In this document: positions 1-13,938 of the stretch, one piece after another
How positions within the stretch are numbered: position 1 is the stretch's first letter
How the letters are laid out: every line of letters starts with the position of its first letter
Assembly: GCA_003254905.1 (NCBI GenBank)
Contig: QANU01015964.1
Location: 902,713-966,712 of the forward strand
Direction: 5' to 3'
DNA from: Nissolia schottii
Taxonomy: Eukaryota > Streptophyta > Magnoliopsida > Fabales > Fabaceae
DNA: 64,000 nucleotides
Made by a program: the position numbers and the translations under genes
The notes under the pieces: generated by a model
The model's input: only the letters and a program-made list of their open reading frames with translations
Told to the model about the DNA's origin: nothing
The model's database searches: none

Positions 1-1162
1 AAATCATAAAATTTAACATCCCCACTCAAATTTTCATGTAGAATCCAAAAATAACATTAGTTTTCCTTGATAAAAATCTCAGCATACAGATCCCTTCAAA
101 ATCGTGTCATATACCCATTTCCGTCTTAGGCTCTCCTAAATTCTGACAGAATCACAGACACCACCAGCAGATCCAGACAATCATCAACAACATATATATA
201 CCAAGGTCACATAAAAGGAATCCTAACCACATATATATCTATCATATAACATAGCACAAACATCATCATACATCTTAAATCACATAGACAGTGATTATGT
301 CGGTTTACCTACGTTTTCCCAGTTTTGGTGTTTCCTGAGGACTTCTAACTTGCTATGATGCCTCCTAAATCCTCTTGGGCTGAGTTTCTTCAAGCTTTCT
401 CTAGGGATTTTGAGGGCTTTTGTGGGTTACGGTTAGGGGATTTTTGAAGAATCTAGACTGGGGTGATGTAGAAAGTCTCTGGGTTCTCGGTTTGACAGAA
501 TAATGGTTGATTGTGTAATCGGACAGAGCTTTGTTAAGGTTTTCTAATTTTTCCACAAAATTTCAAATTTGGGGGGTATTTATAGGCCTCTTGGCTAAAT
601 TCTCCTTTCCAATTTTGCCCTTGGGGCAAAATTTCCAAAATACCCTTATTTTGTATTTATGCTAAATGTCCTTGTCATGACTCACCATGTAACTCACCCG
701 TCGTTTGACCTCTTTGACCACACTTGACTTCTTCTTGGCCATGTATGGCCTTTGTGTTTAGGCCACTTGTGTGGCCAAGAATTAAAGGTCTCCAGCAGAT
801 CAATTTTGATCCAATTTTATCGTTTCTGGTCCTAGTACTCCGCGTACGGCTGTTCTAAAAATATTCTAATCATGTCCTTGTGATCCCCTAATTTTTCTAA
901 GGAAGGTTCTAGGTTCATTTAAGGTGTTTGTGAATTCTCGTCTGTAGCCATACCTTTTACGGATACTTTAGATGCGCGGTTGTATTTAGACGGCAGAAAG
1001 GGTTTGTTCTAGTATCTGTAGAATTTTTAGAAAATGTACAGAAATATTTCTACAGGAAATTTTAATTCTAATTGTTCATGATTCTAACGGCTCAACTGAA
1101 ATTAGAAATATCTTAGACAATTATCTAGCGAAATTCTGCTAAGGAGAAAGCGGGATGTTACA
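1..1162 (-). mobile_element. Partial LTR of a retrotransposon, minus strand, cut by the window edge
   Basis: Read on the minus strand, the LTR starts at 1162 with TGTAACATCCCGCTTT, a TG start of the kind seen in plant LTRs. A TATA-like sequence (cctataaatac on the minus strand) lies at 577-587. The same opening, followed by a matching AGAATTTCGC segment, recurs on the + strand at 49052, so the two belong to one family. The 3' end of this LTR and any internal region lie left of base 1. No gag or pol is visible. Confidence 0.6.
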
Positions 1163-1720
1163 TGAAGGCGCCTTGACGGAAGCTTGAATGCTTGGTTGTG
1201 GGGTGTACCTGGCACCCTGACTCTCAAGTAAGCATAAGTGTTAGGTGAATTCTCTAGGAAGGGAATGAGTGATGCCTGAGGTCATGTGCTTTTATAGATG
1301 AGCTAGAATGCTAAGATAGAGATAAAGTGAGGAGAGTTCGCCTAACCGCTCCCTAGCTTATCTTTTCCCGCTTATCTAGCAGCTAGTTGCGGATTGGAGG
1401 AGGAAAAGTCGCAGCTATTTCCTTTTAGTTTTGTTGGGTCAGATCGGACTCAGAGTCTAGGGCTTGTGACCTTCTCCTCCTCTAGGCGTTGTGAAGCTCT
1501 CTCCTTTGGGTCAATGTGACCAGGTGGGGAGAGTTTCTTCTACTCCTTAGTGGACTAAGGCTCTTTGAACCTTTTAGAAAATGTGAGTTTTTCTCCCTCC
1601 TTAGAGAGTTAGAGCTCTTTGGACCTCCGATTTTTAGCCCATAACAATATTCTTCCACGTCTATAACTAATATGTATATCCCCAACTTTCCGACTCTCAA
1701 TCAAGATATTTTCGTGGCTG
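1163..1720. other. Moderately GC-rich repeat-like stretch, possibly LTR remnant
   Basis: This stretch is less AT-rich than its surroundings and has no reliable reading frame. Its phrasing (a tacctggca segment, then direct short repeats around tagagctctttggacct) recalls decayed plant LTR sequence such as that at 47400-47600, but I could not align the two convincingly. From 1720 to 2077 I see only AT-rich DNA. Confidence 0.25.
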
Positions 1721-2077
1721 AAATTTTCTTTTGTCTCTTATTCCACTATTTTTTTTTTAGGTTGCCTTCCCAGTATCCAAGGCTTAGCCTTGACTAATCC
1801 GAGTCGACTAGGGTCGTGCACCTAGCAATGGTGGGTGAGTTTCCTAGCGAGGATAACTGCTTATTCCACTATTTCTTTTAACAAAAGATTCAATTGTATA
1901 GAATTGAAGTGCTCAAGTCTAAAATTCTTGGTTAATATCATAAAATTTTATACTAATTTGTAAAAATGTAAATTTATTAAGTATAAGGTCTTACATTAAC
2001 GATGTGACCAAATTTTGAACACATCCGGACCACTTTAATTATCAAGCTAAAATTGAATCTTGAATCAAGTAAATTTA

Positions 2078-2512
2078 TAGTGTGTTTTGGAAAGCTATGA
2101 AAATAAACTTATTTTAATAATCATTTTTTTATATAATTGATTATATGAAAATTAATTTATGTTTAGATATTTAAAGTGGTTTAAAAATAATCTATTTTGT
2201 TTGGATTGTTTAAAAATAATCACTTTTATATGATAAATTATTAAAAAAATGTTATAAAAGTTGGTGAGAGAAAATAAATTGTCTTTATGAGAGTTGGTAA
2301 ATTTGGTTAAAATGGATATAATAATATTTTAATAATAAAAACAAAATAGCTTTTAAAAAAAATCTCAAAATTTTAGATGCTAAAATTATTAAGAAAACAA
2401 CTTTTTCCTATTGCCAAACATCTTTAATTTTACCAAAACAGCTTTTGTATAAAATATATATAAATAAAAATAAAAATAAAAAGCTGTTTTGGAGAGTTCC
2501 AAACACACACTA
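2078..2512. mobile_element. AT-rich MITE with imperfect terminal inverted repeats
   Basis: The left end reads TAGTGTGTTTTGGAAAGCT. The reverse complement of the right end reads TAGTGTGTGTTTGGAA and continues to CCAAAACAGCTTT. The interior is almost pure A/T with no ORF of interest. The flanking TA at both ends could be a 2-bp target duplication or part of the TIR. The superfamily is not settled. Confidence 0.45.
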
Positions 2513-2960
2513 TTTAAAGTCGTTGATTAAATTTTTCGTTTTTTTTTTTTTTGGTTTGGTCGTAATTGATTTGTTTTTCTTATGCGCACATACCATAATT
2601 TTAGATTTCACGGGTCATGATCACATGGGTCCACATAACCTTTTTAAATTGTAAGGTCCACCTGTTCTTCTCTCTCTATTTTCCCAAATTAAGGTCCACT
2701 TGTTTTTGAAACATAAGGGGAGAATTGTTAATTAACTTTTGTTTTCCTCTAACCCATTGGAACGGTATAACTACAATAAGCACACCAAATTGTAGTAGTT
2801 ATTAAACAAATAAAGTTGTGATATTTGAATTTATTTTATAGGTGTACACTCAAATTTATTAGTTCAATTTAAAACTCAAATTTGCATGTTATTATGGAAT
2901 AGCCTTAGAATATGTTGTTTGTTACTTCGTATGTTTTATTTTAATGGCCTAAAACTAAAC

Positions 2961-2962
<2 letters not shown>

Positions 2963-2999
<37 letters not shown>
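2963..2999. repeat. (TA)n microsatellite
   Basis: An uninterrupted alternating TA run of about 37 bases, followed by taagataaa. Confidence 0.9.
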
Positions 3000-3002
<3 letters not shown>

Positions 3003-5062
3003 AGATAAAAAAATCTTAATAAATGCATAAAATAGTATGATTTGACAAAATTATTCTTATAAAAAAATATTTTTAATATAATTATTACTCTATTTACATT
3101 TACTATATTAATAAAGGTAATTATTAATACACACCTATGCTATTTTTCATTTTTAAGCATGTAAGAGTGTGCTGACTCATAATAGATAATAAGACCTAAC
3201 TTTGTGGTTGTATATGACATAATCATATGGTTTATGAAGACAACTAATCATATGGTTTATGAAGACAACTTTTCTGTAAATACAGACACAGCCTTAGTTA
3301 ACAAAATGACATAACATTTATGTTGATTTAGGCACAATCGATTTAAATAAACAAACATAACTTTTATTAAACTCAAACACAGCCTTGGATTACACATTAG
3401 TGAGCCTTAATTATTAGGAAGGTGTGCAACTGATGTACACTGTAAGGGTGTGCAAAATCGAGACTCTATTAATAAATGTTTCACTACAACTAAGAGTATG
3501 AATAAAAAAATAATTACATCTAAATATTATAAATGGGCATACATTTCGAAGCCTTAAAAAGTAAAAAAAATGAATAGTTAAAACAAAATTGATAGAATAA
3601 TATAATAAGAATTTAAAATTTTACATTATCATTCAATCATATATTGACACATTGACAACATATATAATTGATCATCACATTCACTATTAAAAAGTCATCC
3701 CAAAAAAATAATTTAATTGAACAACTATATAAAAATCTTTAAGTGTCATGTCATCGAAAGTAAACTTATATAATACAACCATTTCCAAAGTTTTCAAGCA
3801 TCTAAATTAAAAATCATCACAAAAAATTCAAGATATGAATTAAGAACCCCAGAAGTTTGGTACCGACTTTTTTTTGTTCTCTTTTAATACTCGTTAACAC
3901 ATAGTAAAGTTAAATTAAGTTATTTTAGAAAGTTAAATTAACACATCATCAAAAAAGTTAAACTACTTTAATTTGGAAACGGACAATTCTCTTTCTACCC
4001 TAATATATATACCACCCCACCATTTACTCCATATATAGGGAATAAGCTAAAAAGTGTGGGGATATCTTGCTCAAATAATTAGCATATATATTCGATTGGC
4101 ACCTCAGCTTTGAAAGGCAAATAGCAGCTTCCTCCTTGTTTGCATCTAAAGTCAACATAATGCCAATTAACACACCACACCACACAGTCATTCCAAACCC
4201 AATGGCATGGCATGGAGCTTTTTCATTGATTCCTTCCCTCCCCTACTTATCAATCTTCCTCAACCATCACCTCATCTTAACCCCTCTCTACATATGGTCC
4301 CCATAATAATCCCATGATCACGATAGAGAAACCTTTTAAGAGTTTGAGAGAATGTAACTATTAATGAATTCGCGGCTAATTAGGGTCATTTTTGTTTCCT
4401 TCTAAGTGAGGACACAAATTAAGCTATATTATTCACCAACTTGTGGTTAACAGCTGTGATGCGATTCTAATAATAGTGTATACTAATTAAGAGTACAAAC
4501 AACTAAGGATGATTCTTGACATGTTATCAGAGTCTTTGTTGAAAATTTTGTGCGTACTAACATAAGTTAATTGATAATTCAAATTAATTGGATGTCAAAG
4601 TAATTAGAGCATTTTGTTCAAATACAATTATTTTGTTATCACTATTGTTATTGTACCTAGTTTTGTTAAGCATTGCTTGTTAATGGATATAGTTTATGGG
4701 TTCTTGTGTTTGGATTTGTCATTATAGAAAGACTCGACCTATCAAGTTGTTTTACGCAGGGAGAATGTCATGCTCTTAACTATAAATAGGATGTCAGTTG
4801 CCCCAATTATACTAACACATACCGATATATTATAGAATAAGAGTAATAATCTCTCATAAACCCTATCATATTCACCATAACCATCCTTTGTGCTCAAGTT
4901 TCATTCTTTATCTTTATTTTTGTAATTAATGCATGTTCTTAGGTATGTAAATAATTACTTGTTTCTCGTTTACAACGTTTTTTTAACTCTACCCTTTTTC
5001 TCCAGGATATAATTGCGGTGTTGCAATTCCTCTTGTTGGGTTGTGAGCAATGGAAGTTTTGC

Positions 5063-5067
<5 letters not shown>

Positions 5068-5114
<47 letters not shown>

Positions 5115-5115
5115 T
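5068..5115. repeat. (AT)n microsatellite
   Basis: An alternating AT run with one G interruption near 5105. It lies about 210 bases upstream of the hAT transposase remnant. Confidence 0.85.
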
Positions 5116-5326
5116 AAATTTATGAGTTTACTTAAATTAAATTAAAAATATACTACAAATGTGTGTATTTGTCACTATTGAAATGGATCCTTGCTAGCCC
5201 TTTAATTTATTCTTCATATTTTTCCATCCATTTTTAATTTACTAACTTAATTTTTCTCTTATTCATCTCTTATAACAGTGATTAATGATCGTGATTTGAA
5301 ATATATTATTACAGTAGTTACAAGCT

Positions 5327-7566
5327 ATGGAGGATGATTATGTGAGAGAGATTACGCTTCTTAGTGAAACTGTTGAAAGCATTTTATTGGATTCGGATTT
5401 GGATGATAATGAGGATAATAAAGAGGATTTGCCTAATGTACCTGAAGAACCATCAAAAGAATTGAAGAGGAAAATAAGCTGCTCTACCTCTGATGTTTGG
5501 AATAGTTTTACCAAATTAAAAGATGAGAAAGATGGTAAACCAAGGTTCCAATGTAAGGGATATGGAAAAATTTACATAGTTGAGGATGGAGTGTGTGAGA
5601 CTTTTACACTACAACGTCATACTCGTAAGTGCCACAAACTTCTAAAATTTGATAATGTAGGTTAAATGTTGATTAATGAGACGGGAAGATTAAGAGATAG
5701 GGCAGTTGATCCCAAGATTTTGCGTGAAATGATATCATATTGCATAGTTGAACATGTTCTCCCTTTCTCATTTGTTGAATATAAAAAGGTTAGGGAAATG
5801 ATGAGGTATTTGAATGACGATGCAAAATTGAGATCTAGGAACACGGCTACAAGTGATGTTTGGAAACTCTATCTTTCAGAAAAAGAGAAGTTAAAAAACC
5901 TTTTAGTTAGTCTCCCTAATAGAATTTTCATAAATTTTGATTTATGGACATCTTGCACAACTGAAGATTATTTAACTTTGATTGCCCATTTTGTTGACCA
6001 CAAGTGGAAGTTAAATAGCAAGAGACTCTCATTTTGCCTCCTCCACATTCAAGACATGAGTTATGCAACAAGTTGTTTGAGTTGTTGAGTGAATGGGGAA
6101 TAGAAAACAAGATTTTCTCTATTACCTTAGATAGTGCGACATCCAATAACAGTTTGCAAGAATTACTCAAGGCAAATCTTAATGTAAGTCATGACTTGTT
6201 ATGCAATGGTGGGTTCTTGCACGTGAAATGTGTTGCCCATGTATTGAACTTGATAATTCAAGAAGGCTTGAAAGTGGCTACTAATGTTTTGCATAATATT
6301 AGGGAGAGATCAAATATGTGAGAGCGTTGGAGGCAAGGAGTATCAATTTTAAGGAAATTGTCAAAGCACTTAATATTCCTTATGTTGGCTTGAACTTGGA
6401 TGTACCTACAAGATGGAATTCCACATATTTGATGTTGGAATCTACTTTAAAGCTCAAGGGGCCTTTTCTTAGACTCATTTTGAAAGATAGAAATTATAGA
6501 TGTTGTCCAATCATTGAAGAGTAGGCAAATTACTAATTTGATATCTGGACAATCCTATCCTACATCAAACTTATATTTTATACCAATTTGGAGCATTGAG
6601 TGTTTGTTGAGGGAAACTGCACAAAGTCATTGTGAAGAAATAAAGAACATGGCTGGACCTATGCAAGAAAAGTTTGATAAGTATTGGAGTGCATATTCTA
6701 TAATTCTTGCTTTTGGGGCTATTCTTGATCCTCGTATGAAATTTCGTGTTTTGAAATATTGTTTTGAAAAAATTGATGGATCTACTAATGAAGAAAACTT
6801 GGAGAATATCAAGAAGAATTTGTACTCCATTTTTTTATGAATATTCAAGAAGTGGGGCACAAAATAATGCTTCTACAAGTTCAACTTCTCATATGAGGCA
6901 TGCATCTCCTCTTTGAGTTGGATCCTCTAGAGAGAATGATCTACATGCACTTGATGTCCCTGATATAAAATTTAATATTTTTATTGTTTATTTTAGTATC
7001 ATTTTTTTGTTGTTTTGAATTTTTCTAATCATTATGTTTTAATTGATGTAGGAGTTGAAAAGCTTTAATTTTCAACTTAATGATGCCAATAGAAAGTCTT
7101 CTTTGGATATTTATTTGGATGAGTCAAATCTTGATATGAATGCCTAAGTTGATGTATTAGAATATTGGAAGTCTCAAAGTCATCAATGGCATGGCTTGTG
7201 ATGTACTTAGCATCTCAATCACTACAATGACATCTGAATCGTCCTTTAGCATTGACGTTCATGTTTTGAACAAGTATCGCAATTCCCTTCTCTCAAAAAA
7301 TGTGCAAGCTCTTATTTATACTCATAGATGGATACGCGGGTTTAGTTTGGATGGTAATGTTTATTTCATATTATTTACACCTATTTACACTCTCTTGTAT
7401 TAGGATATTATGTTTCTTACTTATATTTGAATGAAATGTATTTTTTTTCTTGGTATTAGAATATGGAGCTTGATTGTTTCTATTAATTGTAGATGATGAT
7501 GATGAAATCCCCACAGAGGCAGAGAATGAGAAAGATAAGGAAAAAGATGATGGAAATATTTTATGA
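5327..7566 (+). pseudogene. Degenerate hAT-superfamily transposase (BED zinc finger / RICESLEEPER type)
   Basis: The whole transposase order can be read, but only across breaks. A BED-like zinc finger lies at about 5490-5640; its second zinc cysteine is replaced by Tyr (CKGYGK) although the H...C end is kept. An in-frame TAA at 5663 follows. The RNase H-like part includes INFDLWTS (~5932), a frameshift near 6034, LDSATSN, and HVKCVAHVLNLI (~6222). Another shift lies near 6310, before LDVPTRWNSTY (~6397), and a further shift near 6514. The DUF4413-like part reads AILDPRMKF (~6718). A likely intron ends at 7050. A stop lies at 7146-7148 and a shift near 7185, before the C-terminal dimerisation part (TSESSFS, LNKYRNSLL, 7191-7350). 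An acidic tail follows at 7494-7566. In life this enzyme would cut and paste hAT elements; here it is dead. Confidence 0.9.
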
Positions 7567-8359
7567 TGGTAGTCATTTGATACTAACTAGTAACTACTAA
7601 GTTATACTTTTCTATTTCTTTTTTTTTATCTACTAACTTTGATATTTACACATGTATATAGGTGATGAGTTGTTGAACAAGAGTGAAAGATCTTCAATGA
7701 AGGCCTTGGATGATTGAACAATGAAGATCTTTTGATTGAACAAATATCAAAATTTTAAAAGTTTCATTTTGGACTCTAAATTTTATTTTGGAGTTTAAGA
7801 GTTTAGAGTTTAACTATTTGGACTTATAATTGAGCGTGTTTAACTATTTGTTATTCTTAACTACTTGACTATATTTATATTGCTATACAGCTGAAGTGCT
7901 ATGACATAGATATTGATAAATTTTGCATTCCATTCCTTTAATGAGTGCCTACACCCTACAAGTTGATATATAGTTTCAAACCTTGTTTATTATTGATTAG
8001 TCTTCGAGAAAGAGTTCCAATTGTGTTTTTGATCAATAACATAACAATACTCATATCAATGTTATATGTCGTCATTTAATTAATGAAAGTTGTATTAATT
8101 CATGAATCGATTTCAAATAGCATTTGATAGCTTTCAAGCAAGATAGTTGAAGGAACAAAAAAAATAATATAATCTCATAACCAACCATTTAAACTATTTC
8201 TTTCCGATTAATTAAAATGATCGCGCATACTTATCCACAACTTTGTATTTAAAACCATAGAGAATAGACCAAAATTTTGATTTTTTCAAAGGGCTAGCGG
8301 ACTGGCCCGTTTAAGCCCGCAAATTGACCATAAACGAGGGTCGTTTATGGTCACCCCTA
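7567..8359 (+). mobile_element. 3' flank and probable right end of the hAT element
   Basis: Non-coding DNA follows the transposase remnant and ends at 8352-8359 with CACCCCTA, the complement of the TAGGGGTG terminus common in plant hAT elements. Just inside are GC-rich subterminal words (ggcccgtttaagcccgc) and a palindrome (accataaacga/tcgtttatggt). The matching left end was not found upstream of 5327, so the element is probably truncated or its left end has diverged. Confidence 0.5.
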
Positions 8360-11300
8360 CTTAAAAATAAAGTCAAGATAACATTTATAAAATTAAAATA
8401 ACTCTCCCTTTTAAACTAATTTTTGAGATTGAGTTAAGTCAATTCAATTATCAAGAACTAACCTTAATGAAAGAGTTTCATGCAACTTCAACCTCTTAAT
8501 CAGTAATGGCAGATTATAGTCTTTAAAATAAAATAATTTATTTTTAAAACATAAGCCATCCTCGTTAGAGAATCATTCAGTTCTTCAAAACGGATATATT
8601 CAATGGACTTAAAAAGTCTATGATATACATTAAAGACAAAATAAAATCGAGCTATATATTATTCAAATAAAAAAAAAAGGTCGTGGGTCATGCCTCAAGC
8701 TCTTAGAAGTGGTTAGAATTGAAAATGTAGCTTATAGCCTAGCTTTGCTTGCTAGCTTGACATATATACAATTACAACCAAACCCATGATATGTGATCAC
8801 AACATATGAGCTCTATCCCTATTCATTATCTATTTGTCTATTGATGATATATAAACGGTTGGCTTTGCATCGTAGTCGTGGTTGCCAATAATCCTTTCCT
8901 TTGTAGCCAACGGTGCCAGTCTCTCTCTTTTGCGTCTGAATGATCCCCCTCCTGAAATTATAATTTTTTGCTTTCTTCAATATGTGACGTAATTTGTTTG
9001 TTCACCAAGAAACATTGAAAAGTTGAGATAAGAAAATTTAAGATTGCTACTCTAGCTCATCGGTCCCTATATGCTTATCTATTTGTGCTCATATATGCCC
9101 CATCATGTCAAACAAATTAACAAAAGCTTTGATGGCTTGGGGCTCATATGGACAGTGAATTATAAAAATGAAGCTGAAAACGCCCACAATTATATTAGCA
9201 AAAATCAAAGGTCTATTTAGAGCAACTTAATTAAATTTATTGCTTTGTGACTAGCTAACAAAGTGACTTATACCCAACCCCCCTCCCGAAATAAAATAAA
9301 ATAAAATAAAATAATAATAACATATGGATATATACTGTGCATTACTTTTAAAATTAATGGTAAATTATATTGACATCACTTAAGTGATAATGCATACGGA
9401 CGAATCCCGTGTCCTTATATAATTTTAACACATATTAGTGTGATATTTTTTGTCCATTTTTTTAAGAAAACTAATACAAATAATCTACATAACAGTAGTT
9501 GAATCAATAAAAACTAGGTTGATTCTCACATGTTCCAATGAAATAAATATCGAATCCTATCAAAGTTGTCTATTTTTTTTTTATAATCTTTAGAATTAAA
9601 TTCATTAATTTTTGTTATTGTTTTATGTTCTATATGATCGTAACAATTTTTTCATTAGTCAAATCATTAAACAAGTTAACTTATAAGATGTTTAGTGATT
9701 TACGGACCATTTTGAGTTTACCATATACCTCTTTATGAATATTATATTAAAAATTATTAATTTATTACATTAGATCATATAACACATCAATATCACAGGT
9801 TAAATTATGAATTGATAACAAAACGAACGAATTTAGTTATTAAAAATGGACATATTCAATCAAAGGGAATAAGTATTTACCCCTTTAGACATATAAAAAA
9901 TCACCTAAAAATTATTGATCCTAATTAACAATCACACTCACACACATTTTTTTAATGACAATATTAAGACGGAAATTTTTTTATTAGTCATCAAATAAAT
10001 TTAATTATTTATTTATTATACATATTTAATCAAAAATTTATTAAAAAATAAATTACATAAAAGCATCCAACAAAATTAATTTCTTTTAAGATAAAAAACT
10101 AATTATAAATAATTCTGTAATTCAATGTATTTTGTAATCCATTATGCACAAGTTTTTAGATTTTTTTTTTTGGAGCAAAAACTTTTTGTAAAAGTAACAT
10201 TAGTGGCAAAATGAATGAACTCATGATAATTATAGGTAGTGTCAGTCAGGTTAAACAGGCTAAACCAGATGGGGGTGGTGCCTATTAGTATTAGTAAGAT
10301 AAAAATCCTATGCGCATGCTGATGAGGAAATTTCAGATGTCTCATAAAAAATATTCATCTTATCAGTAATTAGATCAGTGATGCATGATGTGATAGGTAC
10401 AGTACTATTATTACCAAGAATGTACGGATGCCTGTTTCACCATCCGTTGGATACTAGAGGATCTTACCCCAGTTCCGTTGTCCACTGCCTTCAGTACAAT
10501 TCTACAATACCATTGATATTTTATTTCTAAAAAGAGAAATAAGAATCATACTCTTTTATCTCAACTTCTCCTATTACTCATCGTGTGTATTAGATGATTA
10601 AAATGATAAATTAGATTCAAAGATAGCCCTCTCAAACCTTTCTCTTCTATAATTTTTATGTTGTGCTAACCATTGAATAAATTAAAAGATAAATGTAATT
10701 AATATCTTAAAATCATTAAAAAATAAATAATTTTTATTTTAATCTTTACTATGAATACAAGGGTTGAAAATTTTAATCACTCCTTAATCACGTTATTATT
10801 AGTGGTGGGGTTGGAGGTTGCATATGTGGAGAGTGAGAGTAATTTTTAAATTGTTTATTTCTTTTGTCAAGAAACTATGTTAAATAAGAAATAATTGTAT
10901 TTTGAGCTTTTTTTTTTATGGGGTAGTTTTGTAATTAGCTTAAGGAGTGGTGGGTAACAAAAAATGAGAAATAGAAAGCGAGCAGAGCAGTGTACATAAA
11001 TGTCCTTTAATTATAATGATATGTGAATTAATAAAATAAAACTATGGACAAACATAAAAATATAAATTAGAGACCAAAAGTTAATTTTTTTTCCTACAAA
11101 ATTAGTGTAAATTATTATTTTACGTCTCTTTCTATATACTTTATGTCCCAATATACTTTTCTATTTTAATAAGTGGTTATTTTCTCTCAATAACTTCACT
11201 CACAAAATAAAACTACCTATTTTTTTTTTATGTTGTTCCTTAGGACACCCCATTTGCTAATTAATAATTAAGAAGATATTAAAAAAATTATTAGATAAAT

Positions 11301-13938
11301 AAATTATTTAAGTAATACAAAATACTTTATTATACTTACCACAACTTGCTTTTGAAAGGTTGCAGTTGCAAGTTTTCTTTTTTCGTTTGACAAGGCAAAC
11401 ACATCGAATGCGATCAAATTAAATTTATCAACTTAACAATACTAGAACGTAACATCATTTCATTCTATTCCACACCATATTCCATTCAATCTAAAAAGAG
11501 ACGTGTAACCCATTGCAACCGTTCCTCAATCGTTCCAAAGGATGCTTAAATTCAATGGAGAGACACAAATATTCAAACGAAGAAATCACAATATATTTGC
11601 TTAACTAAATGACGACACAAGTATTCAAAGGAAAAATAATCACAAGATACCTGCTCAACCAACTCAATTATATATTTTAGACAAGGAATTTAATTGCAAC
11701 ATAGACAAATTTGATTGCACAGCACAATCTCTAGAAGGGGATCGATGTATATATGCAGCCCCCCCCCCCCAAACACCATACGGATGAGATGGAGAATAAG
11801 GGGCCTAAATAAAAGTTGTGCCCAGTAAAGTAATGTAATGAATGTGTGGGAAGTACAGGGGGTTGAGTTTTTGTGTGATAAATTTTTGTGCGATCTTGGA
11901 TCCTAAAACTTGCTTATGTTTCTCCGATTTTTTTTATGCATTATCAGAAATTAAACTCTTAATTAAATGTTTAAAGAATTCAATCATTTATTAATTGTGT
12001 TTGTCAATTGGACTTTGTTAATAGTTTGATTTATTCTTTAAACCATACATAAAATACTGTTTAATACATAATCATAAACTATTCAAAGTAACGTTTTGTC
12101 GCACAAGAATTTTCATATAGAAGGAGATAACTAATTTTCATTATTGAAATTACATATATCTAAAATTTATTAGAATTCATCTAATTTGAATTAATCAGAG
12201 CTGATCCAGTTACTTTTTCAAAGTTAATTTTTCCGAGATTTTGTTTAAGGAAATAGCTAGGTTTGATTCTTTGCTGCACAATTCAAATACCGAGAGAGTG
12301 TGTGTCCCACCACCACCTCCCCCACACACATTTTGATGTTGAGTTTCTTCATTACCTCTCACGAGTCCCTTTTTATTCGCCTTATTTTCTCTGTGCGGGG
12401 CTGATGCCTCTTGTGACTGCCATTATATATACACACACACATATATATACACATCATCATCGTTCATCATCGATCAGAAAAACGGAAGGCAGTAGTGTGT
12501 ACTAACGCAATTTGGCCTCATAAATATTATAGCTAGCATCGCCTACCTTCCCTCCCATCCTACACTGACAATTCCATAAATAATTTGATACAATTACGTA
12601 CACTGTTTGTTAGACCATGTTTTTTGAACATATCTACTAGGCATTTTCGAGGTGGACCACCCAGGCATGGCTCCTCATTATTTTGTTTCCATTCGTGTTG
12701 AATATGTAAATATCTTAGGGCGGTATAGTATATGTGTAGGTAGTTTTCTGCAAAAAGCTTTCGTGTTATTTTTGGTGGTGGGTGAAGAATCGTGTATAGC
12801 AGGATAGATTATGAGCTGTGTTAAATAGCGTGACGCCATATTGCACGAAAATGGGCGACAAACATTCAAACCGTAGTTAAATTACAAAGTATATATACTA
12901 AAATGTGGTGTTTTAAAAATGATCAGAATGTGATAATTTTGTATAAATCGCCATAATTCATGGCTATTTACTTAATTATGCAGCATCCAGGAAATGAGCA
13001 AATAAATTGCCTCAACTTTACATTGCCAATCCTACCAAGACCAAAGTGTGTTAATGTTGATGGAATTCCATACTCACAAGGACGGTTGTTGCCATCTCCT
13101 GTGCCGATTGTATGCTTTTACTATTTTTATTATTATTTTTGTTAACAAATCGCTATGAGATTTGGCAACTTTAAAAATGTTATTTGTACATCTTAAAAGT
13201 AATCACATAATAAAATAGAGAAACAATCATTATAGAATAAATAAATAAATATTATAGAAAAAATAAACATTATTAAATATAGAAAATGAGTAATATTAAA
13301 CACATGTGTATATGGACACGCAGAAATATTTGATGACAATATTTGTTCCTTTGTTTTGTAGCAATATTAAATTTACATGTGCATGGACACACAAAAATGT
13401 TTAGTAACAATGTTTATTTCGTTGTTGTGTAATGTTTATTTCTCTATTTTATAATATTTGTTTCTTCGTTAGGGGAATATTAAGTGACTTTTTTTAAGTG
13501 TAAATAAATGAATTATGGCGATTTAAATAAATTCTGATTTTTTTAATAATTATTTTTAATAAATTACCTTTGCACATTTAGAAGGAAAAGAATACCACAA
13601 TCTTGTAATTTCTTATTAAAACTACCACAATCTAGTATTTTATTTATCAAATTACCACACCTAACTTTTTTAAACCTAGTTTTAAGTTGAAACCAAAAAA
13701 AAAGGTAAAATATAAAAAGAAAAAATGAAAACAACGGTGCTCAGGTTTTCTAGTATAAGTCGCGCATGACTTTGTCTATGTGAACATCATTTCTGATTCA
13801 AAAAATGATCTTTGGTTCAACAGTTTTGTCGAGCAAATTGCAAGATATTCCATTGACCGTCTATTAATATTTAGTTTTTTAATTATTTATTTGTTATTTC
13901 TTTAATATTTGTATTTCACACTAAATAATTTCAAAAAA
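8360..13938. other. Long gene-free AT-rich stretch
   Basis: I see no gene. Minor features are an (ATAAA)n tract near 9290-9312, a run of 12 C at 11759-11770, and a mixed AC/AT tract at 12425-12452. Short ORFs such as those near 10142, 12263, 12678 and 12960 show no recognisable domain. Confidence 0.55.
11759..11770. repeat. Poly-C run
   Basis: Twelve consecutive C between gcag and aaacacc. This is unusual in such AT-rich DNA and is a likely length-variable or miscalled site. Confidence 0.8.

Larger units (their letters stand above)
2513..5300. other. Gene-free AT-rich DNA with microsatellites
   Basis: No gene or recognisable element is seen. It contains a (TA)n tract at 2963-2999, a tandem copy of a ~24-bp sequence (catatggtttatgaagacaa twice at 3224-3270), and a second (AT)n tract at 5068-5115. 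All ORFs are short and random in composition. Confidence 0.6.
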
